From the NCBI RefSeq assembly GCF_002117145.1, contig NZ_CP008743.1, positions 558,001 to 622,000 on the forward strand: a DNA stretch of 64,000 nt, given 5' to 3'. Position 1 is the stretch's first letter; each line of letters starts with the position of its first letter. A program made the position numbers and the translations under genes. The DNA comes from Candidatus Nucleicultrix amoebiphila FS5 (GTDB lineage: Bacteria > Pseudomonadota > Alphaproteobacteria > Caedimonadales > Nucleicultricaceae). Shown here in pieces: positions 40,141-48,825 of this stretch. Under the pieces are notes generated by a model that was not told where the DNA came from, searched no databases, and saw nothing but the letters and a program-made list of their open reading frames with translations.

Positions 40141-40992
40141 CTAGGATCTTCTTTTTTTGAGTTTCGTTGTAGGCTTTCTGAGAAGTTTTTCTTCCATAGT
40201 GATTTTCGTTTCGATCTTTTCAATGTAAGCCTCTAGATCCGAAATATGAATTTTTAAATCGTGAAGTGTTTGGAAGAGTTTCCCTCTGCTTCTTACACGT
40301 TCTGCGTGAAGCTCTGCACTCTTTTGTTGAACAGCATCCACAAAAACTCCTACAATCAGATTGATTGCTGAAAATGCAACTAAAAATGTGAAACTAATAA
40401 AATAGACCCAAGAATAAGCATGACCTGTCATCAAAGGACGCGCAACGTCCGCCCAGTTATCCAGCAGAGTTAACTGAGTAAGCGTTAAAATTGTGCCAGA
40501 AAATGTCCCAAAATGGTTTGGATCTATGTATCTATAAAGCTCAAATCCTATAACACCATAAATATAGTAAATGAGTAGAATAAGAAGAATCACTGCTGTC
40601 AGATGAGGAAGAGCAAGAAAAAAAGCTTCAACAATTTTGAGTAAGCGTGGTGATAGTTCTGCAAGCTTAAGCGTTCTAAAAATAGCAATAATGGCTACAA
40701 AAGGCATATTGAACACAACACCTAAAAGTGCTGCCGCAACAACTATACAATCAACTAAATTCCACGGAATAGAAAAATACTTTTTATCATATGCGATAAG
40801 TTTTATCGTCATTTCAATGCCAAATATATAAAGGATAAGCTTATGATAAAAATTAATGTTTGTAATATGTAGTTTGGAAGTTAAAAATTCTGATCCCTCA
40901 ACAATAAACAAAAATGCATTGATCACTACTATTAATAAAATGACATGTTTGATAAGTTTGTTGTCGATAAAAGATTTTAGTGCTTGTTGCAA
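40141..40992 (-). CDS. NaChBac-like ion channel with degenerate voltage sensor
   Basis: Six membrane helices and a C-terminal coiled coil match the homotetrameric bacterial sodium-channel family. S1-S3 are at about 16-31, 50-65 (with E60) and 78-95 (NLVDCIVV, D81). The pore reads LTLTQLTLLDNWADVARP at 170-186; S6 (FTFLVAFSAINLIVGVFVDA) ends at about 220, followed by charged helix QKSAELHAERVRSRG. The usual filter TLESW is replaced by LLDNW (D178), and S4 (99-112) has only R106 and K109 at gating positions, with Ala at 100 and 103. It may be a cation channel with weak or no voltage gating (inference). Confidence 0.82.
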   Translation of the reverse strand: MQQALKSFIDNKLIKHVILLIVVINAFLFIVEGSEFLTSKLHITNINFYHKLILYIFGIEMTIKLIAYDKKYFSIPWNLVDCIVVAAALLGVVFNMPFVAIIAIFRTLKLAELSPRLLKIVEAFFLALPHLTAVILLILLIYYIYGVIGFELYRYIDPNHFGTFSGTILTLTQLTLLDNWADVARPLMTGHAYSWVYFISFTFLVAFSAINLIVGVFVDAVQQKSAELHAERVRSRGKLFQTLHDLKIHISDLEAYIEKIETKITMEEKLLRKPTTKLKKRRS

Positions 40993-41104
40993 CTCTCACT
41001 CTCCCATTATTATGAATTCTTATTTTTGCTAATATCATACATTCTATATTTAATTTTTTATTAATGATTCATATTTTAATGTTCTATCCAATATAGCGAT
41101 TTCT

Positions 41105-42160
41105 TCACATCTTTGTCGAAGTTGTATCGATATATTCACTACGAAGATTAACAGTGGCTTCAACCCCAACCTTATCATAATTTTCCTTTAACCATCGTTT
41201 CGCTTCAGCTCTGCCTAAATCACGTAAATATGTCAAAAAACCCCAATCTGTACTAAACTTACTTGACACACCCAAACCTTTTAGAGGTTGGTCTGCATGA
41301 ATAGAATGAATGAGAAGATGTCGCAATTTACCTCTATATTCTTCCTTTAACCACTCTTCATCCAATAATTTAATGACGAAAGAAATCGCTCTCAACTCTT
41401 TTAAAAGAGAAGAATTAAATGCTATTTCATTCATACGATTCATAATTTCTAAAGGTCTATCTGGAATTTCCTCTCTTACCATTGGATTGATATGAACAAT
41501 GATAACATCTCGTGATTTTGATCGCGATATCAGAGGAAATAAGGGAGGATTTCCCGAAAATCCTCCATCCCAGAAACAATCATTACCAATTTTTACCGAT
41601 TGAAAAAGCGTGGGCAAACACGAAGAGGCCATCACCACATCAGCCGTAATTGATTTATTGTGAAAAACCTGAACTTTTCCGGTACGCACACAAGTTGTCC
41701 CAATAAAAATGTTTGCGCACTCACATAATTTGAGTTCTTCAAAATTAACGCACTTCTCAAGCACATCTTTTAGTGGGTTTATGTTAAGTGGATTCCATTC
41801 ATAAGGTGAAAAGAGTCGCGTTATCATCTGAAACCACAAAAACGAAGGATTACGATCTGCGTTCCAATGGTTCATAAATTTTTGAACATGGTTGTGATAG
41901 ACTAGTTTAAAACCATTCCCGATCTTGCTCACTTCGTACCAAAAATTATGCAATGCCTCTTTGGCACCTTGAGGACCATTTTTCATGCGTCCATAGGCAT
42001 AAACTACAGCATTCATTGCGCCAGCACTGGTTCCACTTAGACTATCAATGTCAATACGACCATCATCAATGAGTTGTTCAATGACACCCCAAGCATAGGC
42101 GCCATGAGAACCACCACCTTGCAAGGCTAAATTGACGACTTTCTGGTCTTTATTTCTCAG
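41105..42160 (-). CDS. Patatin-like phospholipase, probable CTG start
   Basis: A cytosolic-type patatin. Motifs: oxyanion hole QGGGSHGAYAWGVI, nucleophile GTSAGAMNAVVYA (Ser45 with the start used here) and the catalytic Asp in FWDGGFSGNPPLFPLI. The fold resembles the bacterial RssA/YchK type, but the C-terminus is longer. The first in-frame TTG would cut into the first beta strand (VVNLALQGGG). No ATG or GTG exists between the upstream stop and that strand, but CTG at 42160 lies six bases after a perfect GGAGG. It probably cleaves phospholipid acyl chains; substrate unknown. Confidence 0.82.
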   Translation of the reverse strand: MRNKDQKVVNLALQGGGSHGAYAWGVIEQLIDDGRIDIDSLSGTSAGAMNAVVYAYGRMKNGPQGAKEALHNFWYEVSKIGNGFKLVYHNHVQKFMNHWNADRNPSFLWFQMITRLFSPYEWNPLNINPLKDVLEKCVNFEELKLCECANIFIGTTCVRTGKVQVFHNKSITADVVMASSCLPTLFQSVKIGNDCFWDGGFSGNPPLFPLISRSKSRDVIIVHINPMVREEIPDRPLEIMNRMNEIAFNSSLLKELRAISFVIKLLDEEWLKEEYRGKLRHLLIHSIHADQPLKGLGVSSKFSTDWGFLTYLRDLGRAEAKRWLKENYDKVGVEATVNLRSEYIDTTSTKM

Positions 42161-42191
42161 CTCTTTCCTCCGTTAGAACACAATTCTCAAA

Positions 42192-42977
42192 TTATTGAGC
42201 TGTCCATCCACCATCCATAGAGAGCGCTGCTCCTGTCATCGACTCTCCAGCTTCACTACAAAGAAAAATCACCAAATCACCAATGTCCTCAGGCTTGATG
42301 AATCGCAAAGAAGGTTGCTTCTCAAGCAGTAATTTTATCTTTGCATCTTCAAAACTGATTTTATCGCGTACGCCCATGTCTCGGATTTGTTTTTCAACCA
42401 ACGGCGTCAAAACCCATCCAGGACAAATGGCATTGCATGTAATGTTTCTTTCAGCATTTTCCAGAGCCACAACTTTAGTAAGACCTAAGACCCCATGTTT
42501 CGCAGCTACATAAGCTGATTTTTGTTTTGAAGCGACTAGACCATGAGCAGAAGCAATATTAATAATTCTCCCAAAATTATTTTTCTTCATTCCCGGTAGA
42601 GCATAGCGAATTCCATGAAAAACAGAAGATAAATTGGTCGCAAGAATTGCATCCCACTTTTCTGGAGGAAATTCTTCAACAAGAGCCGTAAATTGAATTC
42701 CCGCGTTATTGACCAGAATATCAAGACGTCCAAAAGCTGATTCAGCCTGCTTGATCATGGCTTCAATCTCTTGAGGCTTTGTAATATCTGCTCCTGAATA
42801 ATGAGATTTAACACTAAATTCTGTAGAGAGATCTTCTGTTAATTTATCAATTTCCCCCTTATCGCCAAAACCATTTAACATTATATTGACTCCAGCGCTA
42901 GCGAGCCTTTGAGCGATTGCTAACCCAATACCGCTAGTAGAGCCAGTTACAATTGCAGATTTTCCTTTAATCATCAA
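42192..42977 (-). CDS. bdhA: 3-hydroxybutyrate dehydrogenase (SDR family)
   Basis: It oxidises 3-hydroxybutyrate to acetoacetate with NAD and links to polyhydroxybutyrate or ketone-body use. Classical short-chain dehydrogenase landmarks: AIVTGSTSGIGLAIAQRLA, LVNNAGIQFTALVEEFP, NIASAHGLVASKQKSAYVAA with catalytic Ser, Tyr and Lys, and CNAICPGWVLTPLVEKQI. These sequences, including AGIQF and the 261-residue length, fit the BdhA/HBDH subgroup. It lies 8 bases downstream of the flavin reductase gene, so the two may be cotranscribed. Confidence 0.9.
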   Translation of the reverse strand: MMIKGKSAIVTGSTSGIGLAIAQRLASAGVNIMLNGFGDKGEIDKLTEDLSTEFSVKSHYSGADITKPQEIEAMIKQAESAFGRLDILVNNAGIQFTALVEEFPPEKWDAILATNLSSVFHGIRYALPGMKKNNFGRIINIASAHGLVASKQKSAYVAAKHGVLGLTKVVALENAERNITCNAICPGWVLTPLVEKQIRDMGVRDKISFEDAKIKLLLEKQPSLRFIKPEDIGDLVIFLCSEAGESMTGAALSMDGGWTAQ

Positions 42978-42985
42978 AATCCCCC

Positions 42986-43597
42986 TTAATTAGGTGTTCC
43001 TTCAGAACGTGCTCCTCTTAAAGCTTTTGCATGCCAAATAAGTTCATCTAAGAATTTTTTTGTCTGTTTCTCATAGCGGTTTTCAACGTCTTTGCCATTT
43101 TCATCCAGACTGACATGCACTTGAGGAAAGTAATGAACACTGGGAAGAGAAGACATACCAACCTCTCCCATGATACCGCGAAGATTTGTTATACCTCGAG
43201 ATGCTCCAAAAGCCCCCATTGAATACATTGCCAAAGCGCCAGGACGGAAAGCATATTCAGGCAAAAAATAATCAATAAGATTTTTCAATCCTGGTTGAAC
43301 ACTAAAATTATATTCACCCGCCACCAGCAGAAATCCATCGGACGCCTTAAAAATTTCCGAAATATTTTTTAACCGCTCGAATAATGCTTTATCATCACTA
43401 TGTAAATTCTTATCTGCTGCATACTCGCTATATCTTCTTTCAAGCAGAGGAAGTTTTTCAAGTTTTGCATCCACAATAGTTGTAGAAACACCTCGCTCTT
43501 TTAGATGGCTATCTAAGTATTTGATTACACGTAATCCGTTTCTCTCAATACGATAAGATCCAAATAGAATAGTTATTTTTAAATTTTCGTTCGACAT
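42986..43597 (-). CDS. NADPH-dependent FMN reductase-like flavoprotein
   Basis: The flavodoxin-like fold is shown by ITILFGSYRIERNGLRVI near the N-terminus and the FMN-binding VAGEYNFSVQPGLKNLIDYF, with the following PGALAMYSMGAFGASRG. Members of this family reduce quinones, azo dyes or flavins; the substrate is open. 203 residues; the last 35 are basic and polar. It precedes bdhA on the same strand. Confidence 0.85.
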   Translation of the reverse strand: MSNENLKITILFGSYRIERNGLRVIKYLDSHLKERGVSTTIVDAKLEKLPLLERRYSEYAADKNLHSDDKALFERLKNISEIFKASDGFLLVAGEYNFSVQPGLKNLIDYFLPEYAFRPGALAMYSMGAFGASRGITNLRGIMGEVGMSSLPSVHYFPQVHVSLDENGKDVENRYEKQTKKFLDELIWHAKALRGARSEGTPN

Positions 43598-43667
43598 TAT
43601 TAATCTCCCAAATTTTTATTGATATTATTTTAAACAGAATATTATTACTTAAGTCCTTATTTTTTTT

Positions 43668-44087
43668 CTAATGAGATTTTTTTCTATAAAATCGGTTGAG
43701 AGCCGCTTCATCCATAATTATTTCTTCGATTTTATCTTTTTTTTTCTTTGTTTGAGTGATTTTCTGCTGACGATAAATATCAACAGACTTAAAATCTGAG
43801 TAAAGACGATGGAATGTATCTTGTTCTTCATTACGAATATGTTCAATACGACGGATATCATCCAGTAATTTTTTTTTCTTCATTTCCGTATTTTTTAAAT
43901 ACTCAAGATAAGCAAAGTGAGTACTCGTTGACCCTTGCGCCAAACTTCTTTCAGACGCTATTTCTTCATAGAGCTCTTTTAACTTGTCTTCAAGAACTTC
44001 AATCTGAGCGTTTAATTGTTTCAATTTTATTTGCTGAGCATCAACTTCTTGTTTCTTTATGCGCAAAAGAAGATTAATGGACTTCAT
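43668..44087 (-). CDS. fliJ: FliJ-like coiled-coil protein
   Basis: This 139-residue, almost entirely helical protein follows fliI with a three-base gap. Heptad-like Leu/Ile spacing is strong in two stretches (KKQEVDAQQIKLKQLNAQIE; LEDKLKELYEEIASERSL), and the C-terminus is Lys-rich. FliJ is the small stalk protein of the flagellar export ATPase complex. The assignment relies on gene order and coiled-coil character, not on direct motifs, since FliJ diverges rapidly. Confidence 0.65.
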   Translation of the reverse strand: MKSINLLLRIKKQEVDAQQIKLKQLNAQIEVLEDKLKELYEEIASERSLAQGSTSTHFAYLEYLKNTEMKKKKLLDDIRRIEHIRNEEQDTFHRLYSDFKSVDIYRQQKITQTKKKKDKIEEIIMDEAALNRFYRKKSH

Positions 44088-44090
44088 AAA

Positions 44091-45434
44091 CTATATATCT
44101 TTCACGGGCGGAAGAATCTCTTCCAATAATTGAAAAGCATCAGGTAACGACACACACTCGTTCAATTTTTGACTTAAAAATTCTTCTAATGGCGCATTAT
44201 ATTGTATTGCTTCGTCTACCTCTGCATTCGCACCTCTGCGATAGGCCCCTAAACGAATCATTTCAGCCATATCTTCGTAAGTAGATAAAAGTTGTCGCGC
44301 TTTCTTAATCAAACGTGTCTCGTCTTCAGTATTACACATAGGCATAGACCTAGAAACGCTACGCAATAAATTAATAGCTGGATAGCGCCCACGTTCTGCA
44401 ATCGCTCGTTCAAGCACCACATGACCATCTAATATGCTGCGAACAGAATCTGCAACAGGTTCATTATGATCATCTCCTTCCACAAGAACCGTGAATAGTC
44501 CTGTGATACTCCCTGATTGAGCTTTATCAAGTCCAGGGCCTGCGCGCTCTAGAAGACGCGGAAGTTCAGCAAAAACACTAGGGGTATACCCTTTGCTGGC
44601 AGAAGGTTCTCCTAGAGCTAATCCAATTTCTCTTAACGCCATCGCAAAGCGAGTCACGCTATCCATTAAACAAAGCACTTCACATCCTTGATCTCTAAAG
44701 TACTCGGAGACTGTCATGGTTAGATATGCAGCCTGTCTTCTTAACAAAGCAGGCTCATCGGATGTTGAAACTATCAACACACTTTTCTTTAACCCCTCTT
44801 CGCCAAGAGTATGCTTGATAAACTCTTTGACCTCTCGACCGCGCTCACCAATCAAACCGATAACAATAACATCTGCTTTTGCATTACGCGCAAGTTGAGC
44901 CAAGAGCATAGATTTGCCCACTCCAGATCCAGCAAAAACACCCATTCTCTGCCCTCGACAACAGGTTAGAAAAGTATTAAACGCTCTCACTCCTAAATCC
45001 AGTCGCTCTTCCACTAAAGCTCTTGCATGAGCTGGTATTGGAGGCGCTTTGTAAGAATATACTCTGTCGCCATAGAGCAATGGCTCTTGGCCATCAATGG
45101 GCTCTCCTAATCCATTCAGCACTCTGCCCAACCAACTTTGATGAGGATAAGCAACAGCTTCTTGCCCAGCAAACTCAATTTTACTCCCAGGTCCAACACC
45201 TTCGATCGCATCATAAGGCATTACTAGAGCAGATTCTTCGCGAAAGCCCACTACTTCTGCTTGTATTCTTCTACCTTCACGACCCTCAATAACACAAATT
45301 TCACCTATAAAGACTCGATTAGAAGGAGCTTTAACCACTAAAAGTGTCCCTGCAAGTGATTCAACGCGACCAAAAGCACTTTGCGTCTGAAGTCTTTTAA
45401 TTTCAGCTAATACTCCGCCTACCTTTTGATTCAT
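44091..45434 (-). CDS. fliI: Flagellar export ATPase FliI
   Basis: An F1-beta-like ATPase that powers the flagellar type III export gate. N-terminal FGRVESLAGTLLVVKAPS; Walker A VFAGSGVGKSMLLAQLARN; VIGLIGERGREVKEFIKH; the Walker B region EVLCLMDSVTRFAMALREIG; and KGYTPSVFAELPRLLERAGP. Length 447 is normal. A virulence-type SctN is possible by domain content, but the fliI-fliJ order and the alphaproteobacterial context favour flagellar FliI. No other flagellar genes occur in the window. Confidence 0.88.
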   Translation of the reverse strand: MNQKVGGVLAEIKRLQTQSAFGRVESLAGTLLVVKAPSNRVFIGEICVIEGREGRRIQAEVVGFREESALVMPYDAIEGVGPGSKIEFAGQEAVAYPHQSWLGRVLNGLGEPIDGQEPLLYGDRVYSYKAPPIPAHARALVEERLDLGVRAFNTFLTCCRGQRMGVFAGSGVGKSMLLAQLARNAKADVIVIGLIGERGREVKEFIKHTLGEEGLKKSVLIVSTSDEPALLRRQAAYLTMTVSEYFRDQGCEVLCLMDSVTRFAMALREIGLALGEPSASKGYTPSVFAELPRLLERAGPGLDKAQSGSITGLFTVLVEGDDHNEPVADSVRSILDGHVVLERAIAERGRYPAINLLRSVSRSMPMCNTEDETRLIKKARQLLSTYEDMAEMIRLGAYRRGANAEVDEAIQYNAPLEEFLSQKLNECVSLPDAFQLLEEILPPVKDI

Positions 45435-45557
45435 TCTTTTCTTTCACTTTTATTTTTTGTCATCTTATAAGGGTATGGTATAAAAGTGAACTAGGACGTG
45501 ATATTTTATTTTTTCCATAATGGAATAAATAACAAAAATTCTCTCCAGGGCAGCACA

Positions 45558-46625
45558 ATGGAACGTTTACATATCAATCCCAATATCTTCTTTTTTATTC
45601 ATGAGAATGAATTTGTGCTTTGGGATTATCAACATCATACTCAGTACGCCCTTCAAAAAGACTATTTTGAAAGGATTTTGGCATGGAAAAATCCAACGTT
45701 TGAAGCAACTCTTTCCGAGATAGACAAAGAATTAATAGAAGCCGATGTACTGAGTCTCAAACCATACCCTAACGTCCTTTGGGGATGGGATAAACTTTCT
45801 TACATTTTTCATCTCGGAACTAATGACATTAATTATGTTGATGGCGGTTTAGAGGAGCAACAATGGATTACTTTGTATCTTAAAGAATCTGAAAAATTGA
45901 AAGGACCCAAGCCTCAACTTTTTGTTGAAAGATCTGGACTTGAAACTCTTCTACCAAAACCCACTCTAGAGAAACTTTCTGATTCTTCTTTTCTCGAGAC
46001 TTTAAAAAATAGAAAAACATCACGAGAATTTTTTGATCAATCCATTTCCTTAACTGACCTTAGTACGCTGCTTTTTGTCAGCTTTGGTTTGATTCATGGT
46101 CCATGGCAAGAACTAAAGGAATTAAGCCTTGATGAATATGCATTTCGCAAAACGAGTCCTTCTGGGGGCGGACTGCACCCAACAGAAGTCTTTTTAGTGG
46201 TGAATAACATTGAAGATTTATCCTCAGGAGTATACCACTATAATGTCAAGAAGCATGCTTTAACACGAATTAATGACCAGGTTTCCGATGAACAACTCAC
46301 CAAAGCTTTAGCAGGTCAGTTTTTTGGTAAATCTTCAGCCTGTGGAATTTTCTTGGTTTCTTTCTTCGAAAAAATTTGGCGCAAATATCCACATTCTCGT
46401 GCTTATCGTATTGCGGTCTTAGATGCTGGGCACATTTCTCAAACATGCTTATTAACAGCCACTGCTTTAAATATCCAAACATGGATCACTGGAGCATTCT
46501 ATGAACAGCAAGTTAATGAATTTTTAAAATTGGATGGCATTCATCAAGCACCATTCATCTATATTGCTCTAGGTCATGGATCAGGAGCATCCATACCAGA
46601 GAAAATCAAAAATTTTATTGCGTAA
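45558..46625 (+). CDS. SagB/ThcOx-family FMN-dependent oxidoreductase (nitroreductase fold)
   Basis: Residues about 1-140 are an N-terminal domain of unknown function, and residues 150-355 are a nitroreductase fold with LKNRKTSREFFDQSISLTDL, KTSPSGGGLHPTEVFLVVNN, YRIAVLDAGHISQTCLL and PFIYIALGHGSG at the C-terminus, the SagB-type signature. SagB oxidases convert azolines to azoles in RiPP biosynthesis, but no cyclodehydratase, precursor or exporter lies nearby, so a different substrate is possible. The ATG at 45558 (MERLHINPNIFFFIHENE) is preferred over an in-frame ATG at 45498. Confidence 0.75.
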   Translation: MERLHINPNIFFFIHENEFVLWDYQHHTQYALQKDYFERILAWKNPTFEATLSEIDKELIEADVLSLKPYPNVLWGWDKLSYIFHLGTNDINYVDGGLEEQQWITLYLKESEKLKGPKPQLFVERSGLETLLPKPTLEKLSDSSFLETLKNRKTSREFFDQSISLTDLSTLLFVSFGLIHGPWQELKELSLDEYAFRKTSPSGGGLHPTEVFLVVNNIEDLSSGVYHYNVKKHALTRINDQVSDEQLTKALAGQFFGKSSACGIFLVSFFEKIWRKYPHSRAYRIAVLDAGHISQTCLLTATALNIQTWITGAFYEQQVNEFLKLDGIHQAPFIYIALGHGSGASIPEKIKNFIA

Positions 46626-46627
46626 GA

Positions 46628-46659
46628 GACTTTTTAATATATTAAAGAGTCCGATTTTT
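46628..46659 (+). terminator. AT-rich terminator-like hairpin
   Basis: GACTTTTTAATA and TATTAAAGAGTC can pair over 12 positions with one G-T wobble, followed by a six-T run four bases later. It begins three bases after the stop of the SagB-type gene. Confidence 0.45.
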
Positions 46660-46703
46660 TGAGCTTAATGCAATTCTTGTTAATCTAGTACTAGGGAGTG
46701 ATT

Positions 46704-47357
46704 ATGCTGATTGTTAAGAAAATTTCTTTATTTTTTTCTTGGATTTTAATGATATCAACGGTTTCTTCTTCTAATATTCAGAAGTTTTTCATTGATGATC
46801 TTGAACCACATCAAGTATTAAGACTACGCTTTTCAGGGGAAGGTCCTGTTTTTAAAAAACTGGATTCTTCAGATGTTGTCGCAAAACTCTGGGATGATTC
46901 AATCAAAGCTCATCTTGTTAAAGTTGATCACTATGACACTTTAACAACTCCCGTTGGCATTGTTGTATATAGTCAAATCATTTATCCTTCAGACTCAAAA
47001 AATTGTGCAGTTATTACCGCACCACGTTTCGTTTTTAACAATGAATGTTTTTTAATGAGAGGCGCAGAAATTACTTTAAAAAGCAATAAAATTTCAAGCC
47101 CATGCCAGAGCATAAGCATTAAAGCAAAAGATATTTCTAAACCTGTGCATATTAAAGGAGGAGTTAATTTTGATCCGAATCCCTTGCTTGATGAGTCGCA
47201 ATATGCAGATCTTTCTAGGGAAATCCATGATGCTATTGGTCAGCCTTTAAAATTCATGCCCTTAAGCTTACATCATGTTTCATCGTCACTCGATTTTACT
47301 AATGCTATCGTCACTGTAATTTATCAATCAAATAACGAAGGATCGCAAATTTTCTAA
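46704..47357 (+). CDS. Hypothetical exported protein (217 aa)
   Basis: The ATG at 46704 has GGGAG five bases upstream; an in-frame GTG at 46698 lacks one. The leader (VKKISLFFSWILMISTVSSS) is a plausible signal peptide. The rest is beta-rich by pattern (VLRLRFSGEGPVFKKL; NAIVTVIYQSNNEG) with three Cys (NCAV, NECFLM, PCQS). No family recognised. It lies between the SagB-type gene and the D-Ala-D-Ala carboxypeptidase gene and could be cotranscribed with the latter. Confidence 0.55.
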   Translation: MLIVKKISLFFSWILMISTVSSSNIQKFFIDDLEPHQVLRLRFSGEGPVFKKLDSSDVVAKLWDDSIKAHLVKVDHYDTLTTPVGIVVYSQIIYPSDSKNCAVITAPRFVFNNECFLMRGAEITLKSNKISSPCQSISIKAKDISKPVHIKGGVNFDPNPLLDESQYADLSREIHDAIGQPLKFMPLSLHHVSSSLDFTNAIVTVIYQSNNEGSQIF

Positions 47358-47456
47358 AATATCTTTTTTAGACGCAGCCATGATTTAAGGCCTGGACATT
47401 AAGCCAAAGATGTATTTTAATTAATAGTTGTGAATATTAAATGATATAAAAGCAGG

Positions 47457-48821
47457 ATGGCATTGCGTTTGAGCTTGTTGAATAAATTGGTTTTTTTCTT
47501 CTTTTTAGCTACAAGCATGGGTTTGCTTTCGTCTGCGGCTCAAGCGATGCGCTACGCACACATCGTTATTGATGCTAAAACAGGACGCGTATTTCACGCT
47601 AAAAGCGCAGACACTACTGTTTTTCCTTGGTCATTAACAAAAATGATGACCCTCTATCTTTTACTTGAGCAGCTTGAGTCAAGAAAGGTTTCACTTGATA
47701 CAAAGATACGAATTTCAAAATCTGCTACAACTATGCCTAATTTTCAATTTCATCTTAAACCTGGCACAAGAGTTCCAGTAAGATATGCTATTTTAGGACT
47801 CATGGTGAAATCTGCAAACGATATGGCTGTAGCCATTGCTGAGCATCTTGGAAATGGGTCAGAAGCACGGTTTGCACAGATGATGACTCAAAAAGCTCGT
47901 GAGCTGGGTCTCTCTAGAACTACATTTCGCAATGCTTCTGGTGTTCCCGACCCTCTTCAATCTACCACAGCTAAAGATATGGCAGTGCTTTCACAAGCTC
48001 TTTACAAACGATTTCCTCAGTACTCGTCTTACTTTGGTACTCCTTCATTTCAAATGAATGGATTAACGTACAAAAATAGCAATAAACTTTTAGGAACAGT
48101 AGTAGGAGTGAATGGAATTAAGACTGGATACGCTCGAGGTGCTCATAATCTTGCTGTTTCAGCAATTAGAGATAATAGACATATTATTGCAGTTTTGATT
48201 GGTGGAAAAAGTGCAAGTTGGCGTGATCAACGTCTTGCAAGTCTCGTTGAAAGTACTTTTGAAATTATCAATTCTGAGAAGAAAAATGGATTAAAAAATC
48301 AAAATGAACTCCAATATGTTGTGCTTGCCAAAAATCTTAATCCACCATCTAGTGTTTCAAAACAATCTGAAATTATGCTTGCTAATAATAACCTTTCACA
48401 ACCCTTAAGTATTCCGCCTGAATATTTTACAAAAAGGCTGCCTACTCCCTCAGAAATAAATGCCCCACGACATTCTCCCGAAATTAAACAAGTAAGTTAT
48501 TCTGAGCCTGCATCCCCAATAACAACAGTAAATGATAAAAGTGGAGATTGGGCCATCCAAATAGGTGCCTATCGGCAGTCTCAAGAAGCTTCTAATGCGG
48601 CTAATGCTGTCTTAAAAACAATGCCTAAGATCATGGCAACCAAAGCAAAAATAACCATTAGTCCCTCACCGCGTAATAAACGTAAAGTCTATAGAGCTAG
48701 ACTGAACGGTTTTTCTAAAGATCAAGCTCTTAATTTTTGCAAAAAAGTAACAGCTAAAGGTGGGCAATGTCTCCCCATAAAACCTTCTCGCTCTGCTAAA
48801 ATATTTGTAGCTATGAAGTAA
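47457..48821 (+). CDS. D-alanyl-D-alanine carboxypeptidase (S11) with SPOR domain
   Basis: It removes the terminal D-Ala from peptidoglycan pentapeptides. Signal peptide to about SSAAQA; active-site SxxK in FPWSLTKMMTLYLL, SxN in MVKSANDMAVAIAEHLG and KTG in NGIKTGYARGAHN. A linker (about 300-360) is rich in Pro/Ser, and residues 362-450 form a SPOR domain (DWAIQIGAYRQSQEASNAA; GQCLPIKPSR), which binds denuded glycan strands at the septum. The combination is typical of alphaproteobacterial DacF/DacC-type enzymes. Confidence 0.92.
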   Translation: MALRLSLLNKLVFFFFLATSMGLLSSAAQAMRYAHIVIDAKTGRVFHAKSADTTVFPWSLTKMMTLYLLLEQLESRKVSLDTKIRISKSATTMPNFQFHLKPGTRVPVRYAILGLMVKSANDMAVAIAEHLGNGSEARFAQMMTQKARELGLSRTTFRNASGVPDPLQSTTAKDMAVLSQALYKRFPQYSSYFGTPSFQMNGLTYKNSNKLLGTVVGVNGIKTGYARGAHNLAVSAIRDNRHIIAVLIGGKSASWRDQRLASLVESTFEIINSEKKNGLKNQNELQYVVLAKNLNPPSSVSKQSEIMLANNNLSQPLSIPPEYFTKRLPTPSEINAPRHSPEIKQVSYSEPASPITTVNDKSGDWAIQIGAYRQSQEASNAANAVLKTMPKIMATKAKITISPSPRNKRKVYRARLNGFSKDQALNFCKKVTAKGGQCLPIKPSRSAKIFVAMK

Positions 48822-48825
48822 AAAA

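Noticed and set aside
44091-45434. Reading FliI as a type III secretion ATPase
   Set aside because: The following FliJ-like gene and absence of any sct genes favour the flagellar form; the distinction was kept as an open check.
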